Of a DNA stretch of 64,000 nt, positions 40,112 to 50,255 are shown piece after piece (the stretch's first letter is position 1; the number at the start of each line of letters is the position of its first letter). The stretch is from Corynebacterium xerosis NBRC 16721 = ATCC 373 (GTDB taxonomy: Bacteria > Actinomycetota > Actinomycetes > Mycobacteriales > Mycobacteriaceae). Under the pieces are notes generated by a model. It saw only the letters and a list, made by a program, of their open reading frames with translations. It made no database searches and was not told the DNA's origin. Both the position numbers and the translations under genes were made by a program. The stretch lies in the NCBI RefSeq assembly GCF_001552415.1, contig NZ_BCRD01000001.1, forward strand, positions 558,001 through 622,000, in the 5' to 3' direction.

Positions 40112-41698
40112 ATGACGCGAACCTCGACGCGAACCTCGATGACCTCCCGGGAGCGCTTCCGCGCCCTGGCGCGCGACCACCGCGTGGTGCCGGTGATCAA
40201 GCGGGTGCTGGCCGACGGCGAGACCGCCCTGTCGGCCTACCGCAAGCTCGCCGCCGATCGCCCCGGCACGTTCCTGTTGGAGTCGGCGGACGTCGGGCAG
40301 TCGTGGTCGCGATGGTCGATGATCGGCTGCGGTTCGCGCACGGCCCTGACGGTCGTGGACGGCGAGGCGCGCTGGATCGGCACGGCGCCCGAGGGCGCCC
40401 CGGAGGGCGGCGATCCACTGGTGGCGCTGCGCGAGACGCTGCGGCTCCTGCACAGCGAACTGCCGCTTGACGACGCCGCCGTGGAGGCCGGTTCGGTGCC
40501 TCCCTTCACGTCCGGCCTGGTCGGCTACTTCGGCCACGACATCATCCGCTTCATCGAGCGCAAGCTTCCCGACACCTGCGTCGACGATCTCGGCGTGCCG
40601 GAGATGGTGCAGATGCTGGTCGAGGACCTCGCCGTCGTCGACCACCACGAGGGCGTCATCTGGCTGGTGGCCAACCAGATCAACTGGGACGCCTCCGACG
40701 AGCGGGTCGACGAGGCCTACGACGACGCCGTGTCGCGCATCGAATCGATGCTGGGCAAGCTCGCCGCGCCGCTGTCGACGCCGCCGGTGGAGGTGGAACT
40801 GCCGGAGCCGCAGGTGCGCCGCCAGCGCACCCCGGAGGAGCACAAGCGCCGCATCGACGTGTCCAAGGAGCACATCCGGGCCGGCGACGCCTTCCAGATC
40901 GTGCTGTCGCAGCGGTTCGAGATGGACACCGACGCCACCGCGCTGGAGGTCTACCGCATGCTGCGGATGACCAACCCCAGCCCGTACATGTTCCTGGTCA
41001 ACGTGCCGGACGAATCGATGAAGCGCACGGCGTTCCAGATCGTCGGGTCCTCGCCGGAGTCGCTGGTGCAGGTCAAGGGCCGCCGCGTGGTCACCAACCC
41101 CATCGCCGGCACGCGCCCGCGCGGGGCGGACGTCGAGGCCGACGTGCTGCTGGAGAAGGAGCTGCTGGCCGACGAGAAGGAGAACAGCGAGCACCTCATG
41201 CTCGTCGACCTGGGCCGCAACGATCTCGGCCGCGTCTGCGAGCCGGGCACGGTGAAGGTCCACGATTTCCGCCACATCGAGCGGTACTCGCACGTCATGC
41301 ACCTGGTCTCGACGGTGACGGGCACGTTGGCCCAGGAGTCCACCGCCGTCGACGCGTTCGCCGCGACGTTCCCGGCGGGCACGCTGTCCGGTGCCCCGAA
41401 GCCGAGTGCGCTGGCGATCATCGACGAGCTCGAGGACACCCGCCGCGGCGTCTACGGCGGCACGGTCGGATACTTCGATTTCCGCGGCAACACCGATCAG
41501 GCCATCACCATCCGCAGCGGCCTGATCAAGGACGGCACGGTGTACGTGCAGGCCGGCGGTGGCATCGTCGCGGATTCCGATCCCGACGCCGAGGACGCCG
41601 AGACCCGCAACAAGGCCGCCGCGGTGCTTCGCGCCGTCGCCGCCGCCGAAACCATCCGGGAAGCCCGGGGAAACGCTGACGGGGGAACAGATGACTGA
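40112..41698 (+). CDS. trpE: anthranilate synthase component I TrpE
   Basis: A 528-aa chorismate-binding enzyme for the first committed Trp step. The feedback-site motif 'LLESAD' (L55–S58) is intact, suggesting tryptophan inhibition. Catalytic blocks: '[10 protein letters not shown]', '[10 protein letters not shown]', 'PIAGTRPRG' and '[21 protein letters not shown]'. The first codons carry a 12-bp duplication (Thr-Arg-Thr-Ser twice), with an alternative ATG at 40139. trpG is not adjacent. Confidence 0.96.
   Translation: MTRTSTRTSMTSRERFRALARDHRVVPVIKRVLADGETALSAYRKLAADRPGTFLLESADVGQSWSRWSMIGCGSRTALTVVDGEARWIGTAPEGAPEGGDPLVALRETLRLLHSELPLDDAAVEAGSVPPFTSGLVGYFGHDIIRFIERKLPDTCVDDLGVPEMVQMLVEDLAVVDHHEGVIWLVANQINWDASDERVDEAYDDAVSRIESMLGKLAAPLSTPPVEVELPEPQVRRQRTPEEHKRRIDVSKEHIRAGDAFQIVLSQRFEMDTDATALEVYRMLRMTNPSPYMFLVNVPDESMKRTAFQIVGSSPESLVQVKGRRVVTNPIAGTRPRGADVEADVLLEKELLADEKENSEHLMLVDLGRNDLGRVCEPGTVKVHDFRHIERYSHVMHLVSTVTGTLAQESTAVDAFAATFPAGTLSGAPKPSALAIIDELEDTRRGVYGGTVGYFDFRGNTDQAITIRSGLIKDGTVYVQAGGGIVADSDPDAEDAETRNKAAAVLRAVAAAETIREARGNADGGTDD
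40115..40138 (+). repeat. 12-bp duplication at trpE 5' end
   Basis: ACGCGAACCTCG at 40115–40126 and 40127–40138, between two in-frame ATGs. Confidence 0.85.
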
Positions 41699-42440
41699 CG
41701 GCACGCACGACGCCCACGACGATTCTTTGCTTGACGACGGCCACCGCACCGCCAAGAACCCGAAGAAGAAGTCCGATCGGCGCCCCGGCGTCGCGCAGTT
41801 GCTCATGGTGGTGTCGGCGCTGGGCCTGTGGTTGGCCGGGCGTTCGGCGTGGTTGACGGTGACGACGTTCGACGACAAGTCCGGCGAGGCGGTCAACGAT
41901 CTCGTCGGCGCGACGTGGGCGCCGGAGACCACGGCGCTCGCGCTGGCCCTGGCCGCCGCCGTCGGCGCGACGCTGATCCTCGGCGGCATCGGCCGCCGCA
42001 TCGTCGGTGCCTTGGCCGCCGTCATCGCGGCGACGGCCGCGTGGTCGCCGCTGCAGCTGCTCACCAGCGGTGCGGACCCCGAGCGGGCACTGGACCTGTT
42101 GTCGTCGGGTGCGGCGACGCAGCGGGCCAACGCGCCGGTGACGGTGTCGGACTGGGCGGAGGTGCAGGATCTAGCGGTGCATTCGACCGGGCCGGTCATC
42201 TCCATCGTCATGGCGGCGCTCGGCGTGCTCGGCGGCGCCCTGCTGCTGGTGCGGCCGGGCGGCACGGGCGCCAAGCGGCGTTCCGGCGCGTACGAGACCC
42301 CGGAAGTCCGGCGCGAGCGCGTGCGCGACGACCTGTCCCGCGAGCCGGAGTCCGGCCGCGTGCTGTGGGACGCGCTGGACGCGGGCGTGGACCCGACGGA
42401 CCCCGACCCCGCGCCCGGTGACGGCGGGGTCAAGCGTTAA
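41691..42440 (+). CDS. Trp biosynthesis-associated membrane protein (TIGR02234)
   Basis: A 249-aa membrane protein between trpE and trpC, the fixed position of the TIGR02234 family in actinobacteria. A polar Asp/Lys-rich N-terminus (1–33) precedes about four helices (34–52, 75–97, 103–123, 165–187) and an acidic tail. Role unknown. It overlaps trpE by 8 nt. Confidence 0.85.
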   Translation: MTDGTHDAHDDSLLDDGHRTAKNPKKKSDRRPGVAQLLMVVSALGLWLAGRSAWLTVTTFDDKSGEAVNDLVGATWAPETTALALALAAAVGATLILGGIGRRIVGALAAVIAATAAWSPLQLLTSGADPERALDLLSSGAATQRANAPVTVSDWAEVQDLAVHSTGPVISIVMAALGVLGGALLLVRPGGTGAKRRSGAYETPEVRRERVRDDLSREPESGRVLWDALDAGVDPTDPDPAPGDGGVKR

Positions 42441-42506
42441 CATTCACCCGGAAACGGAATTCATCGACTTCAGGGCCCCGACGGGCCCGCTGTGAGGGGA
42501 TTGACC

Positions 42507-43310
42507 ATGGCAACGGTGCTCGACGACATCATCGCCGGAGTGCGCGAGGATCTGGCCGCCCGCGAGGCGAAGGTTCCCTACGCCGAGATCAAGGCGCGGT
42601 CGCTCGACGCCCCGCCGGCGCTGGACGCGGTGGCGGCGCTGTCCCGTCCGGGCGTGCAGGTCATCGCCGAGGTCAAGCGCGCCTCCCCGTCGAAGGGCGA
42701 CCTGGCGGACATCCCGGAGCCGGCCGTGCTGGCGAAGGCCTACGCCGACAACGGTGCTGCGGTCATCTCCTGCCTGACGGAGGAGCGCCGCTTCCGCGGT
42801 TCGCTGGCCGACCTCGACGCCGTCCGCGCCGCCGTGGACATCCCGGTGCTGCGCAAGGACTTCATCGTCACGCCGTACCAGATCCACGAGGCCCGCGCCC
42901 ACGGCGCCGACCTGGTGCTGCTCATGGTGTCGGCGCTGGATCAGGCGGCGCTGGAGTCGCTGCTCGACCGCACCGAGTCGCTGGGCATGAACGCCCTCGT
43001 CGAGGCGCACACCGCCGAGGAGGTCGACCGCGCGGTCGCCGCGGGCGCGAAGATCCTGGGCATCAACGCCCGCAACCTGAAGACCCTCGAGGTCGACATG
43101 GGCGTGTACGGCAAGCTGGCCCCGATGCTGCCGGAGACCGTGGTCAAGGTCGCCGAGTCCGGCGTCAAGGGCCCGGAGGACCTGCGCGCCTACGCCGACC
43201 AGGGCGCCGACTGCGTGCTGGTGGGCGAGGGGCTGGTCACCGCCGGCGACCCGGGCGACGCCTGCCGCCGCCTCGTCGCCGCGGGGCAGCACCCCGCCTC
43301 GCGCGGCTAG
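42507..43310 (+). CDS. trpC: indole-3-glycerol phosphate synthase TrpC
   Basis: A 267-aa (beta/alpha)8 enzyme. Catalytic blocks: '[15 protein letters not shown]' (E55, K57), '[13 protein letters not shown]' and '[14 protein letters not shown]'. It is monofunctional, with no TrpF domain fused. The ATG at 42507 has AGGGG upstream; the in-frame GTG at 42492 is less likely. Confidence 0.97.
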   Translation: MATVLDDIIAGVREDLAAREAKVPYAEIKARSLDAPPALDAVAALSRPGVQVIAEVKRASPSKGDLADIPEPAVLAKAYADNGAAVISCLTEERRFRGSLADLDAVRAAVDIPVLRKDFIVTPYQIHEARAHGADLVLLMVSALDQAALESLLDRTESLGMNALVEAHTAEEVDRAVAAGAKILGINARNLKTLEVDMGVYGKLAPMLPETVVKVAESGVKGPEDLRAYADQGADCVLVGEGLVTAGDPGDACRRLVAAGQHPASRG

Positions 43311-43499
43311 GTTCCCGCTTCGAGCGGCTGGGTCTCAGTCCGGGCGGCTGGGTCCCCGTCAGGGCGATTTCCCGTTCGACGGGGGGGTCACGCGGGTTTT
43401 CCAACCGGCCCGGCACCCGGTCGCGTCCGTTCGGAATTCCGGCTGCGGGCGCGCCCGCATCCGCCCACCCCGGTGGCCGCGCCCCGGGCGCGGATGCGT

Positions 43500-43505
43500 C
43501 ACAAT
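43500..43505 (+). promoter_or_regulatory. -10 box of leaderless trpB promoter
   Basis: CACAAT 6 nt before the trpB GTG. Confidence 0.5.
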
Positions 43506-43511
43506 GGTCGG

Positions 43512-44903
43512 GTGAACGATCAGGAATTCAAGAACAAGGACGCCGTCGGAGATCGCCTGCCCACGGTGGGCGAGGTCATTTCGCGGACCACCGACCACGA
43601 GCCCGATGAGCTGGGGCACTGGGGGGAGTGGGGCGGCACCTACATCCCCGAGGCCCTGATGGCGGTCATCGACGAGGTCAAGGACGGTTACGCCAAGGCC
43701 CGCGCCGACGAAGGGTTTCTCGCGGAACTCGACCGGCTGCAGCGCGATTACACGGGCCGCCCGTCGCCGCTGTACCCGGCCGCCAAGTTCGGAGAGGCCA
43801 TCGGCGCGAAGGTGTGGCTCAAGCGCGAGGACCTGAACCACACGGGCAGCCACAAGATCAACAACGTCCTCGGCCAGGTGCTGCTGGCCAAGAACATGGG
43901 CAAGACCAAGATCATCGCGGAAACCGGTGCCGGCCAGCACGGCGTGGCCACCGCCACCGCGTGCGCGCTGCTGGGTCTGGAGTGCCGCGTTTACATGGGT
44001 GCCGTCGATGCGGAGCGCCAGGCGCTCAACATCGCCCGGATGCGTCTGCTGGGCGCCGAGGTCATCGAGGTCCAGATCGGCTCGCGGACCCTCAAGGACG
44101 CGATCAACGAGGCCATGCGCTTCTGGGTCGCCAACGCCGACGACACCTATTACTGCTTCGGCACCGCGGCGGGCCCGCACCCGTTCCCGGCGATGGTGCG
44201 CGACTTCCAGCGCGTCATCGGCGCGGAGGCGCGCCAGCAGATCCTCGCCGCCACGGGCGAACTCCCCGACGCCGTCATCGCGTGCGTCGGCGGCGGTTCC
44301 AACGCCATCGGCCTGTTCCACCACTTCATCGACGACGAGACGGTCCGTCTGATCGGCGCAGAGGCCGCGGGCGACGGCGTCGAGACCGGCCGCCACGCCG
44401 CCCCCATTTCGGCGGGCGGCAAGCCGGGCGTCTTCCAGGGCTCCTTCGCCGCGCTGATGCAGGACGAGGACGGCCAGATCATCGAGTCCCACTCCATTTC
44501 CGCCGGCCTGGATTACCCGGGCGTCGGCCCGGAGCATTCCCAGCTCGCCGATTCGGGGCGCGCGGAGTACCTGCCGATCACGGATACCCGGGCCATGGAC
44601 GCCTTCCGCGATCTGTCGCGCATGGAGGGCATCATCCCGGCCATCGAGTCCGCCCATGCGGTGGCGGCGGCCCGGGTCGCCGCAGAGCAGCTTGCCGACG
44701 ATCTCGGCCGGGAGCCGGTCATCATCGTGAACATCTCCGGCCGCGGCGACAAGGACGTCGACACGGCGGCGCGGTGGTTCGACCTCCACCCGGAGACCAT
44801 CCGCACGCCCGCCGAGACGACGGGCCCGGAATCCGCCGAGCACGAATTGACGGATCAGCTGGACGCTGAGCCGAAGGATGAGCCGAAGGAGCAGGGCAAG
44901 TGA
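43512..44903 (+). CDS. trpB: tryptophan synthase beta subunit TrpB
   Basis: A 463-aa PLP enzyme. 'HTGSHKINN' carries the Schiff-base K115, and '[10 protein letters not shown]' is the phosphate cup. An N-terminal extension (1–35) and an acidic C-terminal tail (about 435–463) exceed the usual length. The GTG start follows CACAAT by 6 nt, giving trpBA–lgt its own leaderless promoter. Its stop overlaps the trpA GTG. Confidence 0.97.
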   Translation: MNDQEFKNKDAVGDRLPTVGEVISRTTDHEPDELGHWGEWGGTYIPEALMAVIDEVKDGYAKARADEGFLAELDRLQRDYTGRPSPLYPAAKFGEAIGAKVWLKREDLNHTGSHKINNVLGQVLLAKNMGKTKIIAETGAGQHGVATATACALLGLECRVYMGAVDAERQALNIARMRLLGAEVIEVQIGSRTLKDAINEAMRFWVANADDTYYCFGTAAGPHPFPAMVRDFQRVIGAEARQQILAATGELPDAVIACVGGGSNAIGLFHHFIDDETVRLIGAEAAGDGVETGRHAAPISAGGKPGVFQGSFAALMQDEDGQIIESHSISAGLDYPGVGPEHSQLADSGRAEYLPITDTRAMDAFRDLSRMEGIIPAIESAHAVAAARVAAEQLADDLGREPVIIVNISGRGDKDVDTAARWFDLHPETIRTPAETTGPESAEHELTDQLDAEPKDEPKEQGK

Positions 44904-45685
44904 GCCTCGCAGACGTTTTCGCCCAGGTCCGCGCCGAGAACCGCGCGGCGTTCATCGCCTACTACCCGGCCGGGTACCCGACGGTCGACGGGTCGGTCGA
45001 CGCCATCAAGGCGATCGTCGACGCAGGTGCCGACATCGTCGAGGTGGGCCTGCCGTATTCCGACCCGATGATGGACGGCCCCACCATCCAGGAGGCCGCG
45101 AACATCGCGTTGGCCGAGGGCTTCCGCATCCGCGATCTGTTCCGCGTCGTCCGCGAGGTCACCGACGCGGGCGGCAACTGCGTGACCATGACCTACTGGA
45201 ACCCGATCCTCCAGTACGGACCCGAGAAGTTCGCCGAGGACTTCGCCGCCGCCGGCGGCCTCGGCGCGATCATCCCCGACCTGCTGCCGGAGGAGGCGGG
45301 CCGCTGGCTCGCCGCCGCCGAGAAGCACGGTCTGGACACCATCTTCCTCGTCGCACCGTCGTCGTCGAACGAGCGCATCGCGCTGACCACCGCCGCCACC
45401 GGCGGCTTCGTCTACGCCACCAGCCACATGGGCGTCACCGGCGCGTTGAGCGCCGTGGACTCCGCGGCCGGTGTCCTGGTGTCGCGCACCCGCGAGTTCA
45501 CCGATCTGCCGGTGTGCGTCGGCCTGGGCGTCTCCAACGGGGAGCAGGCCGCCGAGATCGCCGGATTCGCCGACGGCGTCATCGTCGGCTCCGCCCTGAT
45601 CAAGGCCGCCACCGCCGGCCGCGACGAGCTCGTGGCGCTCGCCGGGGAGCTGGCGGCCGGCGTGCGGTCGGGGGAGCGGGAGTGA
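44900..45685 (+). CDS. trpA: tryptophan synthase alpha subunit TrpA
   Basis: A 261-aa (beta/alpha)8 protein that cleaves indoleglycerol phosphate and channels indole to TrpB. '[20 protein letters not shown]' holds catalytic E48 and D59 (E49/D60 in E. coli). It has a GTG start overlapping the trpB stop; its own stop overlaps the lgt GTG. Confidence 0.97.
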   Translation: MSLADVFAQVRAENRAAFIAYYPAGYPTVDGSVDAIKAIVDAGADIVEVGLPYSDPMMDGPTIQEAANIALAEGFRIRDLFRVVREVTDAGGNCVTMTYWNPILQYGPEKFAEDFAAAGGLGAIIPDLLPEEAGRWLAAAEKHGLDTIFLVAPSSSNERIALTTAATGGFVYATSHMGVTGALSAVDSAAGVLVSRTREFTDLPVCVGLGVSNGEQAAEIAGFADGVIVGSALIKAATAGRDELVALAGELAAGVRSGERE

Positions 45686-46581
45686 CCGTCGACCTGCTGG
45701 CGAACATCCCGTCGCCGCCGCAGGGCGTGTGGCAGCTGGGCCCCATCCCGCTGCGCGGTTATGCGCTGTCGATCCTCGCGGGCATCGTCATCGCGGTGCT
45801 GTGGGCGAAGCGGCGCTACGCCGATCGCGGGGGCAACCCGGAGATCGTCCTCGACGTCGCCATCGCGGCGATTCCCGCGGGCATCATCGGCGGCCGCATC
45901 TACCACGTGCTCACCGACTGGCCGAAGTACTTCGGCGAGGGCAGAAACCCTTGGCAGGCGTTCAACATCGCCGCCGGCGGCCTGGGCATCTGGGGCGCCG
46001 TCGCCTTGGGCACGCTGGCCGGATGGCTGGTGCTGAAGTGGCGGAAGGTCCCGGTGGCGCCGATGCTCGACGCGGTCGCCCCGACGATCATCCTCGCCCA
46101 GGGCATTGGCCGGTTGGGCAACTGGTTCAACCAGGAACTCCACGGTGGGCCCACGGACCTGCCGTGGGGCCTGGAGATCTATCGGCGTGTCGACGAGGCA
46201 GGAAACCTGGCCCCCGTCACGGGCGTCTCCACCGGCGAGGTCCTCGCCGTGGTGCACCCGACGTTCCTGTACGAGCTGGTGTGGAACGTCGCCATCTGCG
46301 TGTTGCTGGTGTGGCTGGACCGGCGCTTCCGCCTCGGCGGCGGCCTGGTATTCGCGCTCTACGTCGCCGGCTACACGCTCGGTCGCTTCTTCATCGAGCT
46401 GATCCGCACCGACGCCGCCACCGAGGTCTTCGGCGGCCTGCGCATCAACACGGTCACCTCCGCCGTCGTATTCCTCGTGGCCTGCGGATTCGTCTTCATG
46501 CTCAGGCACAAGCGTCGTGAAGCACCCGAAGCCGTCCGCGGAGGGGCGGGCCGCGGCGCGGACGCCGCGGTTGGGGACTAG
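45682..46581 (+). CDS. lgt: prolipoprotein diacylglyceryl transferase Lgt
   Basis: A 299-aa polytopic membrane enzyme that transfers diacylglycerol to the lipobox Cys. The Lgt signature '[10 protein letters not shown]' (143–152), 'HPTFLYE' and '[11 protein letters not shown]' are present. Overlap with trpA reproduces the conserved actinobacterial trpA–lgt linkage. The C-terminal 20 residues are a Gly/Ala/Arg tail. Confidence 0.95.
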   Translation: MTVDLLANIPSPPQGVWQLGPIPLRGYALSILAGIVIAVLWAKRRYADRGGNPEIVLDVAIAAIPAGIIGGRIYHVLTDWPKYFGEGRNPWQAFNIAAGGLGIWGAVALGTLAGWLVLKWRKVPVAPMLDAVAPTIILAQGIGRLGNWFNQELHGGPTDLPWGLEIYRRVDEAGNLAPVTGVSTGEVLAVVHPTFLYELVWNVAICVLLVWLDRRFRLGGGLVFALYVAGYTLGRFFIELIRTDAATEVFGGLRINTVTSAVVFLVACGFVFMLRHKRREAPEAVRGGAGRGADAAVGD

Positions 46582-46584
46582 GGT
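46579..46584 (+). promoter_or_regulatory. -10 box of leaderless pyk promoter
   Basis: TAGGGT overlapping the lgt stop, 7 nt before the GTG at 46592. Confidence 0.5.
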
Positions 46585-46591
46585 GGTGACC

Positions 46592-48013
46592 GTGCAAAGA
46601 CGAACGAAGATCGTATGTACCCTTGGCCCCGCCGTCGCGTCCCTGGAGGGGATCACCGGCCTCGTGGAGGCCGGCATGGACGTCGCCCGGCTGAACTTCT
46701 CCCACGGTGAGCACGAGGACCACGCGCAGAATTACCGCTGGGTCCGCGAAGCCTCCGACGCGACCGGCCACGCCGTCGGCATCCTCGCCGACCTGCAGGG
46801 CCCCAAGATCCGCCTCGGCCGTTTCGCCGAGGGGTCGACGTACTGGGCGGACGGCGAGATCGTCCGCATCACCGTCGACGACGTCGAGGGCACCCACGAC
46901 CGCGTGTCCACCACCTACAAGAACCTCGCCAACGACGCCAAGCCCGGCGACCGCCTGCTCGTCGACGACGGCAAGGTCGGCCTGAAGTGCGTCGGCGTCG
47001 AGGGCAACGACGTCATCTGCGAGGTCACCGAGGGCGGCCCCGTGTCCAACAACAAGGGCGTGTCCCTGCCGGGCATGGACATCTCCGTGCCGGCGCTGAG
47101 CGAGAAGGACATCCGCGACCTGCGCTTCGCCCTGAAGCTGGGCGTCGATTTCATCGCGCTGTCGTTCGTGCGCTCGCCCTCCGACGTCGAGCTCGTCCAC
47201 GCGATCATGGACGAGGAGGGCCTCCGCGTCCCGGTCATCGCGAAGCTGGAGAAGCCGGAGGCCGTCGATGCGCTCGAGGCCATCATCCTCGCGTTCGACG
47301 CGGTGATGGTCGCCCGCGGCGACCTCGGCGTCGAGGTGCCGCTGGAGGACGTGCCCCTGGTCCAGAAGCGCGCGGTGCAGATCGCCCGCGAGAACGCCAA
47401 GCCGGTCATCGTCGCCACGCAGATGCTCGACTCGATGATCGTCAACTCCCGCCCGACCCGCGCCGAGGCCTCGGACGTCGCCAACGCCGTCCTCGACGGC
47501 GCCGACGCCGTGATGCTGTCCGGCGAGACGTCGGTGGGCAAGTACCCGGAGACCACCGTGCGCACCATGGCCCGCATCGTCGGCGCCGCCGAGCGCGACG
47601 GCGAAGTGCCGTCGCTGACGCACGTGCCCCGCACCAAGCGCGGCGTGATCTCCTACGCGGCCCGCGACATCGGCGAGCGCCTCAACGCCCGCGCCCTGGT
47701 GGCCTTCACGTCCTCGGGCGACACCGCCCGTCGCGTGGCGCGCCTCCATTCGCGACTGCCGCTGCTGGTGTTCACCCCGCACCAATCCGTGCGTTCCCAG
47801 CTGTCGCTGACGTGGGGCGCCGAGACCTTCCTGACCCGCGAAGTCCGCACCACCGACGAAATGATGACCACCGTCGACGAGGCGCTGCTGGACATGAACG
47901 AGTACCGCCGCGGCGACATGATGGTCGTCGTCGCCGGCTCGCCCCCGGGCAACGAGGGCAACACCAACCTGGTTCACGTCCACATGCTGGGCGAAGACAT
48001 CAAGGGGGAGTAG
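46592..48013 (+). CDS. pyk: pyruvate kinase Pyk
   Basis: A 473-aa glycolytic enzyme: 'RRTKIVCTLGPA', 'MDVARLNFSHG', 'DLQGPKIRLG', catalytic 'IAKLEKPEA' and 'VARGDLGVEVP', and 'MLDSMIVNSRPTRAEASDVANAVLDG'. The C-terminal allosteric domain is complete. Of three in-frame GTGs (46583, 46586, 46592), the last is chosen because it is 7 nt from TAGGGT. Confidence 0.96.
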   Translation: MQRRTKIVCTLGPAVASLEGITGLVEAGMDVARLNFSHGEHEDHAQNYRWVREASDATGHAVGILADLQGPKIRLGRFAEGSTYWADGEIVRITVDDVEGTHDRVSTTYKNLANDAKPGDRLLVDDGKVGLKCVGVEGNDVICEVTEGGPVSNNKGVSLPGMDISVPALSEKDIRDLRFALKLGVDFIALSFVRSPSDVELVHAIMDEEGLRVPVIAKLEKPEAVDALEAIILAFDAVMVARGDLGVEVPLEDVPLVQKRAVQIARENAKPVIVATQMLDSMIVNSRPTRAEASDVANAVLDGADAVMLSGETSVGKYPETTVRTMARIVGAAERDGEVPSLTHVPRTKRGVISYAARDIGERLNARALVAFTSSGDTARRVARLHSRLPLLVFTPHQSVRSQLSLTWGAETFLTREVRTTDEMMTTVDEALLDMNEYRRGDMMVVVAGSPPGNEGNTNLVHVHMLGEDIKGE

Positions 48014-48045
48014 TCCCTGCCGGGGCCCGCGCCCTTCCATCCGCA

Positions 48046-48089
48046 CGACCCCGCCACACCGCGGTTTTCCCGCCGGTGTGGCGGGGTCG
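48046..48089 (+). terminator. pyk terminator
   Basis: Perfect 16-bp stem CGACCCCGCCACACCG (48046–48061) / its complement (48074–48089), 12-nt loop with TTTT, 33 nt after the pyk stop. Only a short TCGTT tail follows. Confidence 0.75.
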
Positions 48090-48292
48090 TTCGCGTGAGG
48101 GGGCCGTTCGTGAGGGGCCGTCTGCACGAGCCCGTTCGCGTGGGGGCTCGCGTGGGGCCCGCGCACATGGGGCGGGTCCCGTTCGGCAACGATTCGGATT
48201 CTTTTCGGCCCGATCCAGTTGTATTTGAAGGCTAATAATGGTCATGTGGAAGGAAGACAGTCGACCGACCAACTCACCTGAGGTGATTCCCC

Positions 48293-50137
48293 GTGTCCCT
48301 GCCCGAATCCGAGAAATCGAACGGTCGCCGATCCGACGGCGGAAGATCGGTGAAGGAGGACGCGGGCACCGCCGATTCCGGACCGGGGGACATCACCCGG
48401 GGGCGAAAATTCACCTTCCGCATCGACCCGCCGGTGTTCTGGCCGTCGGTGGCGCTCATCCTCGGGTTCGTGGCCTGGACGCTGATCTCGACCGAATCGG
48501 TCACGTCGACCTTTTCCACGTCCGCCGACTGGCTGAAGGAGAACCTGGGCTGGTTCTACATCCTCGGCGTCACCGTCTTCCTGGTGTTCCTCATCTGGAT
48601 CGCGGTGTCGCGGTTCGGGCGGATTCGGCTGGGCGGCGACGATGAACGCCCCGAGCATTCGACGCCGACGTGGTTCGGCATGTTGTTCGCGGCGGGCATC
48701 GGCACGATCCTCATGTTCTGGGGCGTCGCCGAACCGCTGAACCACTTCGCCAATCCACCGATGGCGGACGTCGAACCGCAGTCCGCCGACGCCGCGCGCG
48801 AGGCGATGGCCTTCACCTTCTATCACTTCGGCCTGCACACGTGGACCATCTTCGCGCTGCCGGGCCTGGCATTCGCCTACTTCATCTACAAGCGCAAGCT
48901 GCCGGCGCGCCTGTCGTCGATCCTCGCGCCGCTGATCGGCACCCGGATCTACGGCCCGATCGGCCGCCTCGTCGACGTCATCGCCGTCGTCGGCACGGTC
49001 TTCGGCGTGGCGGTCTCGATCGGCCTGGGCACCATGCAGATCAGCGCGGGCCTCAACCGCCTGTACGGCATCGATGAATCGGTGACGGTGCAGGTTCTGC
49101 TCATCGTGATCGTCTCGCTCATCGCGTGCGTGTCGGTGGCGCTCGGCCTGGACAAGGGCATCAAGCGACTGTCCAACCTCAACATCGGCGCCGCGGTCCT
49201 GCTGCTCGTCTTCGTGCTCTTCGCGGGCCCGACGCTGTACCTGCTGCGCGGCACCATCGAGGCCGTGGGCGCCTACTTCGTCGAGCTGCCCCGCCTGGCG
49301 CTGTGGAACGACGCGTTCGAGGAGAACCCCGGCTGGCAGGGCGGCTGGACCGTCTTCTACTGGGCGTGGACCATCACGTGGGCGCCGTTCGTCGGCATCT
49401 TCGTCGCCCGCATTTCCCGCGGCCGCACCATCCGCGAGTTCGTCGGCGGCGTCCTGGCGCTGCCGGTCGCCTTCTCCCTGATCTGGTTCGGCATCTTCGG
49501 CATGGCCTCGTTCCGCGTCGAGCAGGAGCAGGGCGGCCTCGTCGACGTCGTGGTCGATCAGGGCGACGTGCCGGGCGCGCTTTTCGAGTTCCTGTCCAAC
49601 TTCCCGTGGGCGCCGGTGATGTCCCTGTTCGCGGTGTTCATCGTGGTCATCTTCTTCACCACGTCGATGGATTCGTCCTCGATGGTCCTGGACATGATGG
49701 CGCTGGGCGACGAGGACAAGTCGAACCCCGTGCAGCGCGTCCTGTGGGCGGTGCTCACCGGGCTGGTCGCGGCGATCCTGCTCGTCGGGGCGGGCGAGGC
49801 CGGGCTGACTGCGCTGCAGGACACGATCACAGTCGTCGGCCTGCCGTTCTTCGTCCTCGGGTTCATCATGATGATCTCGTTGGTCAAGGGCATCCGCGAC
49901 GACGCCGCAGCGATCCCGGAGCCGCGCACCCGCCAGTGGCGCCCCGCATTCACGCCGGACGCGCTGGAGTCCCAGGAGTCGACGCCGGCCCCGGGCTACG
50001 ACGAAAACGGCGAACCCCTGCCGGCGCCGCTCATCGACGAAGAGGGCAACCTGCACATCCCGGGCGGCGCGGTCATCGACGGCGACGTCACGGTGCGGGG
50101 TTCGGTCCAGGAGGAATCGGACCCGACCACTAACTGA
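48293..50137 (+). CDS. BCCT-family betaine/choline/carnitine-type transporter
   Basis: A 614-aa secondary transporter with about 12 helices (about 45–545) and long hydrophilic ends. The glycine stretch 'SIGLGTMQISAGLNRLYG' and helix-8 block 'FYWAWTITWAPFVGIFVARISRGRTIREF' are BCCT signatures. Relative to BetP, the middle Trp of the WAWWxxW aromatic box is Thr, so substrate choice may differ. The acidic C-terminus is unlike BetP's basic sensor helix. The GTG at 48293 has GAGGTGA upstream. Confidence 0.93.
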   Translation: MSLPESEKSNGRRSDGGRSVKEDAGTADSGPGDITRGRKFTFRIDPPVFWPSVALILGFVAWTLISTESVTSTFSTSADWLKENLGWFYILGVTVFLVFLIWIAVSRFGRIRLGGDDERPEHSTPTWFGMLFAAGIGTILMFWGVAEPLNHFANPPMADVEPQSADAAREAMAFTFYHFGLHTWTIFALPGLAFAYFIYKRKLPARLSSILAPLIGTRIYGPIGRLVDVIAVVGTVFGVAVSIGLGTMQISAGLNRLYGIDESVTVQVLLIVIVSLIACVSVALGLDKGIKRLSNLNIGAAVLLLVFVLFAGPTLYLLRGTIEAVGAYFVELPRLALWNDAFEENPGWQGGWTVFYWAWTITWAPFVGIFVARISRGRTIREFVGGVLALPVAFSLIWFGIFGMASFRVEQEQGGLVDVVVDQGDVPGALFEFLSNFPWAPVMSLFAVFIVVIFFTTSMDSSSMVLDMMALGDEDKSNPVQRVLWAVLTGLVAAILLVGAGEAGLTALQDTITVVGLPFFVLGFIMMISLVKGIRDDAAAIPEPRTRQWRPAFTPDALESQESTPAPGYDENGEPLPAPLIDEEGNLHIPGGAVIDGDVTVRGSVQEESDPTTN

Positions 50138-50255
50138 GGCCGAGCCGAACCGCGTGCGGGGGAGGGCCGGGGCCCGGTGTTAAGGTCACCGGAATAGTTT
50201 TCCGTTCGGTTCCCGCACATGCCCCGCGCACCGCGGCAGTTCCCGAGGAGGTTCG

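Noticed and set aside
40066..40112. Trp attenuator upstream of trpE
   Set aside because: The 45-bp gap is too short for leader peptide and hairpins, and the -10 box is 7 nt from the start.
39149..42433. 1094-codon reverse open frame across hisF–trpE
   Set aside because: Ser/Arg/Pro-rich shadow; all genuine motifs lie on the plus strand.
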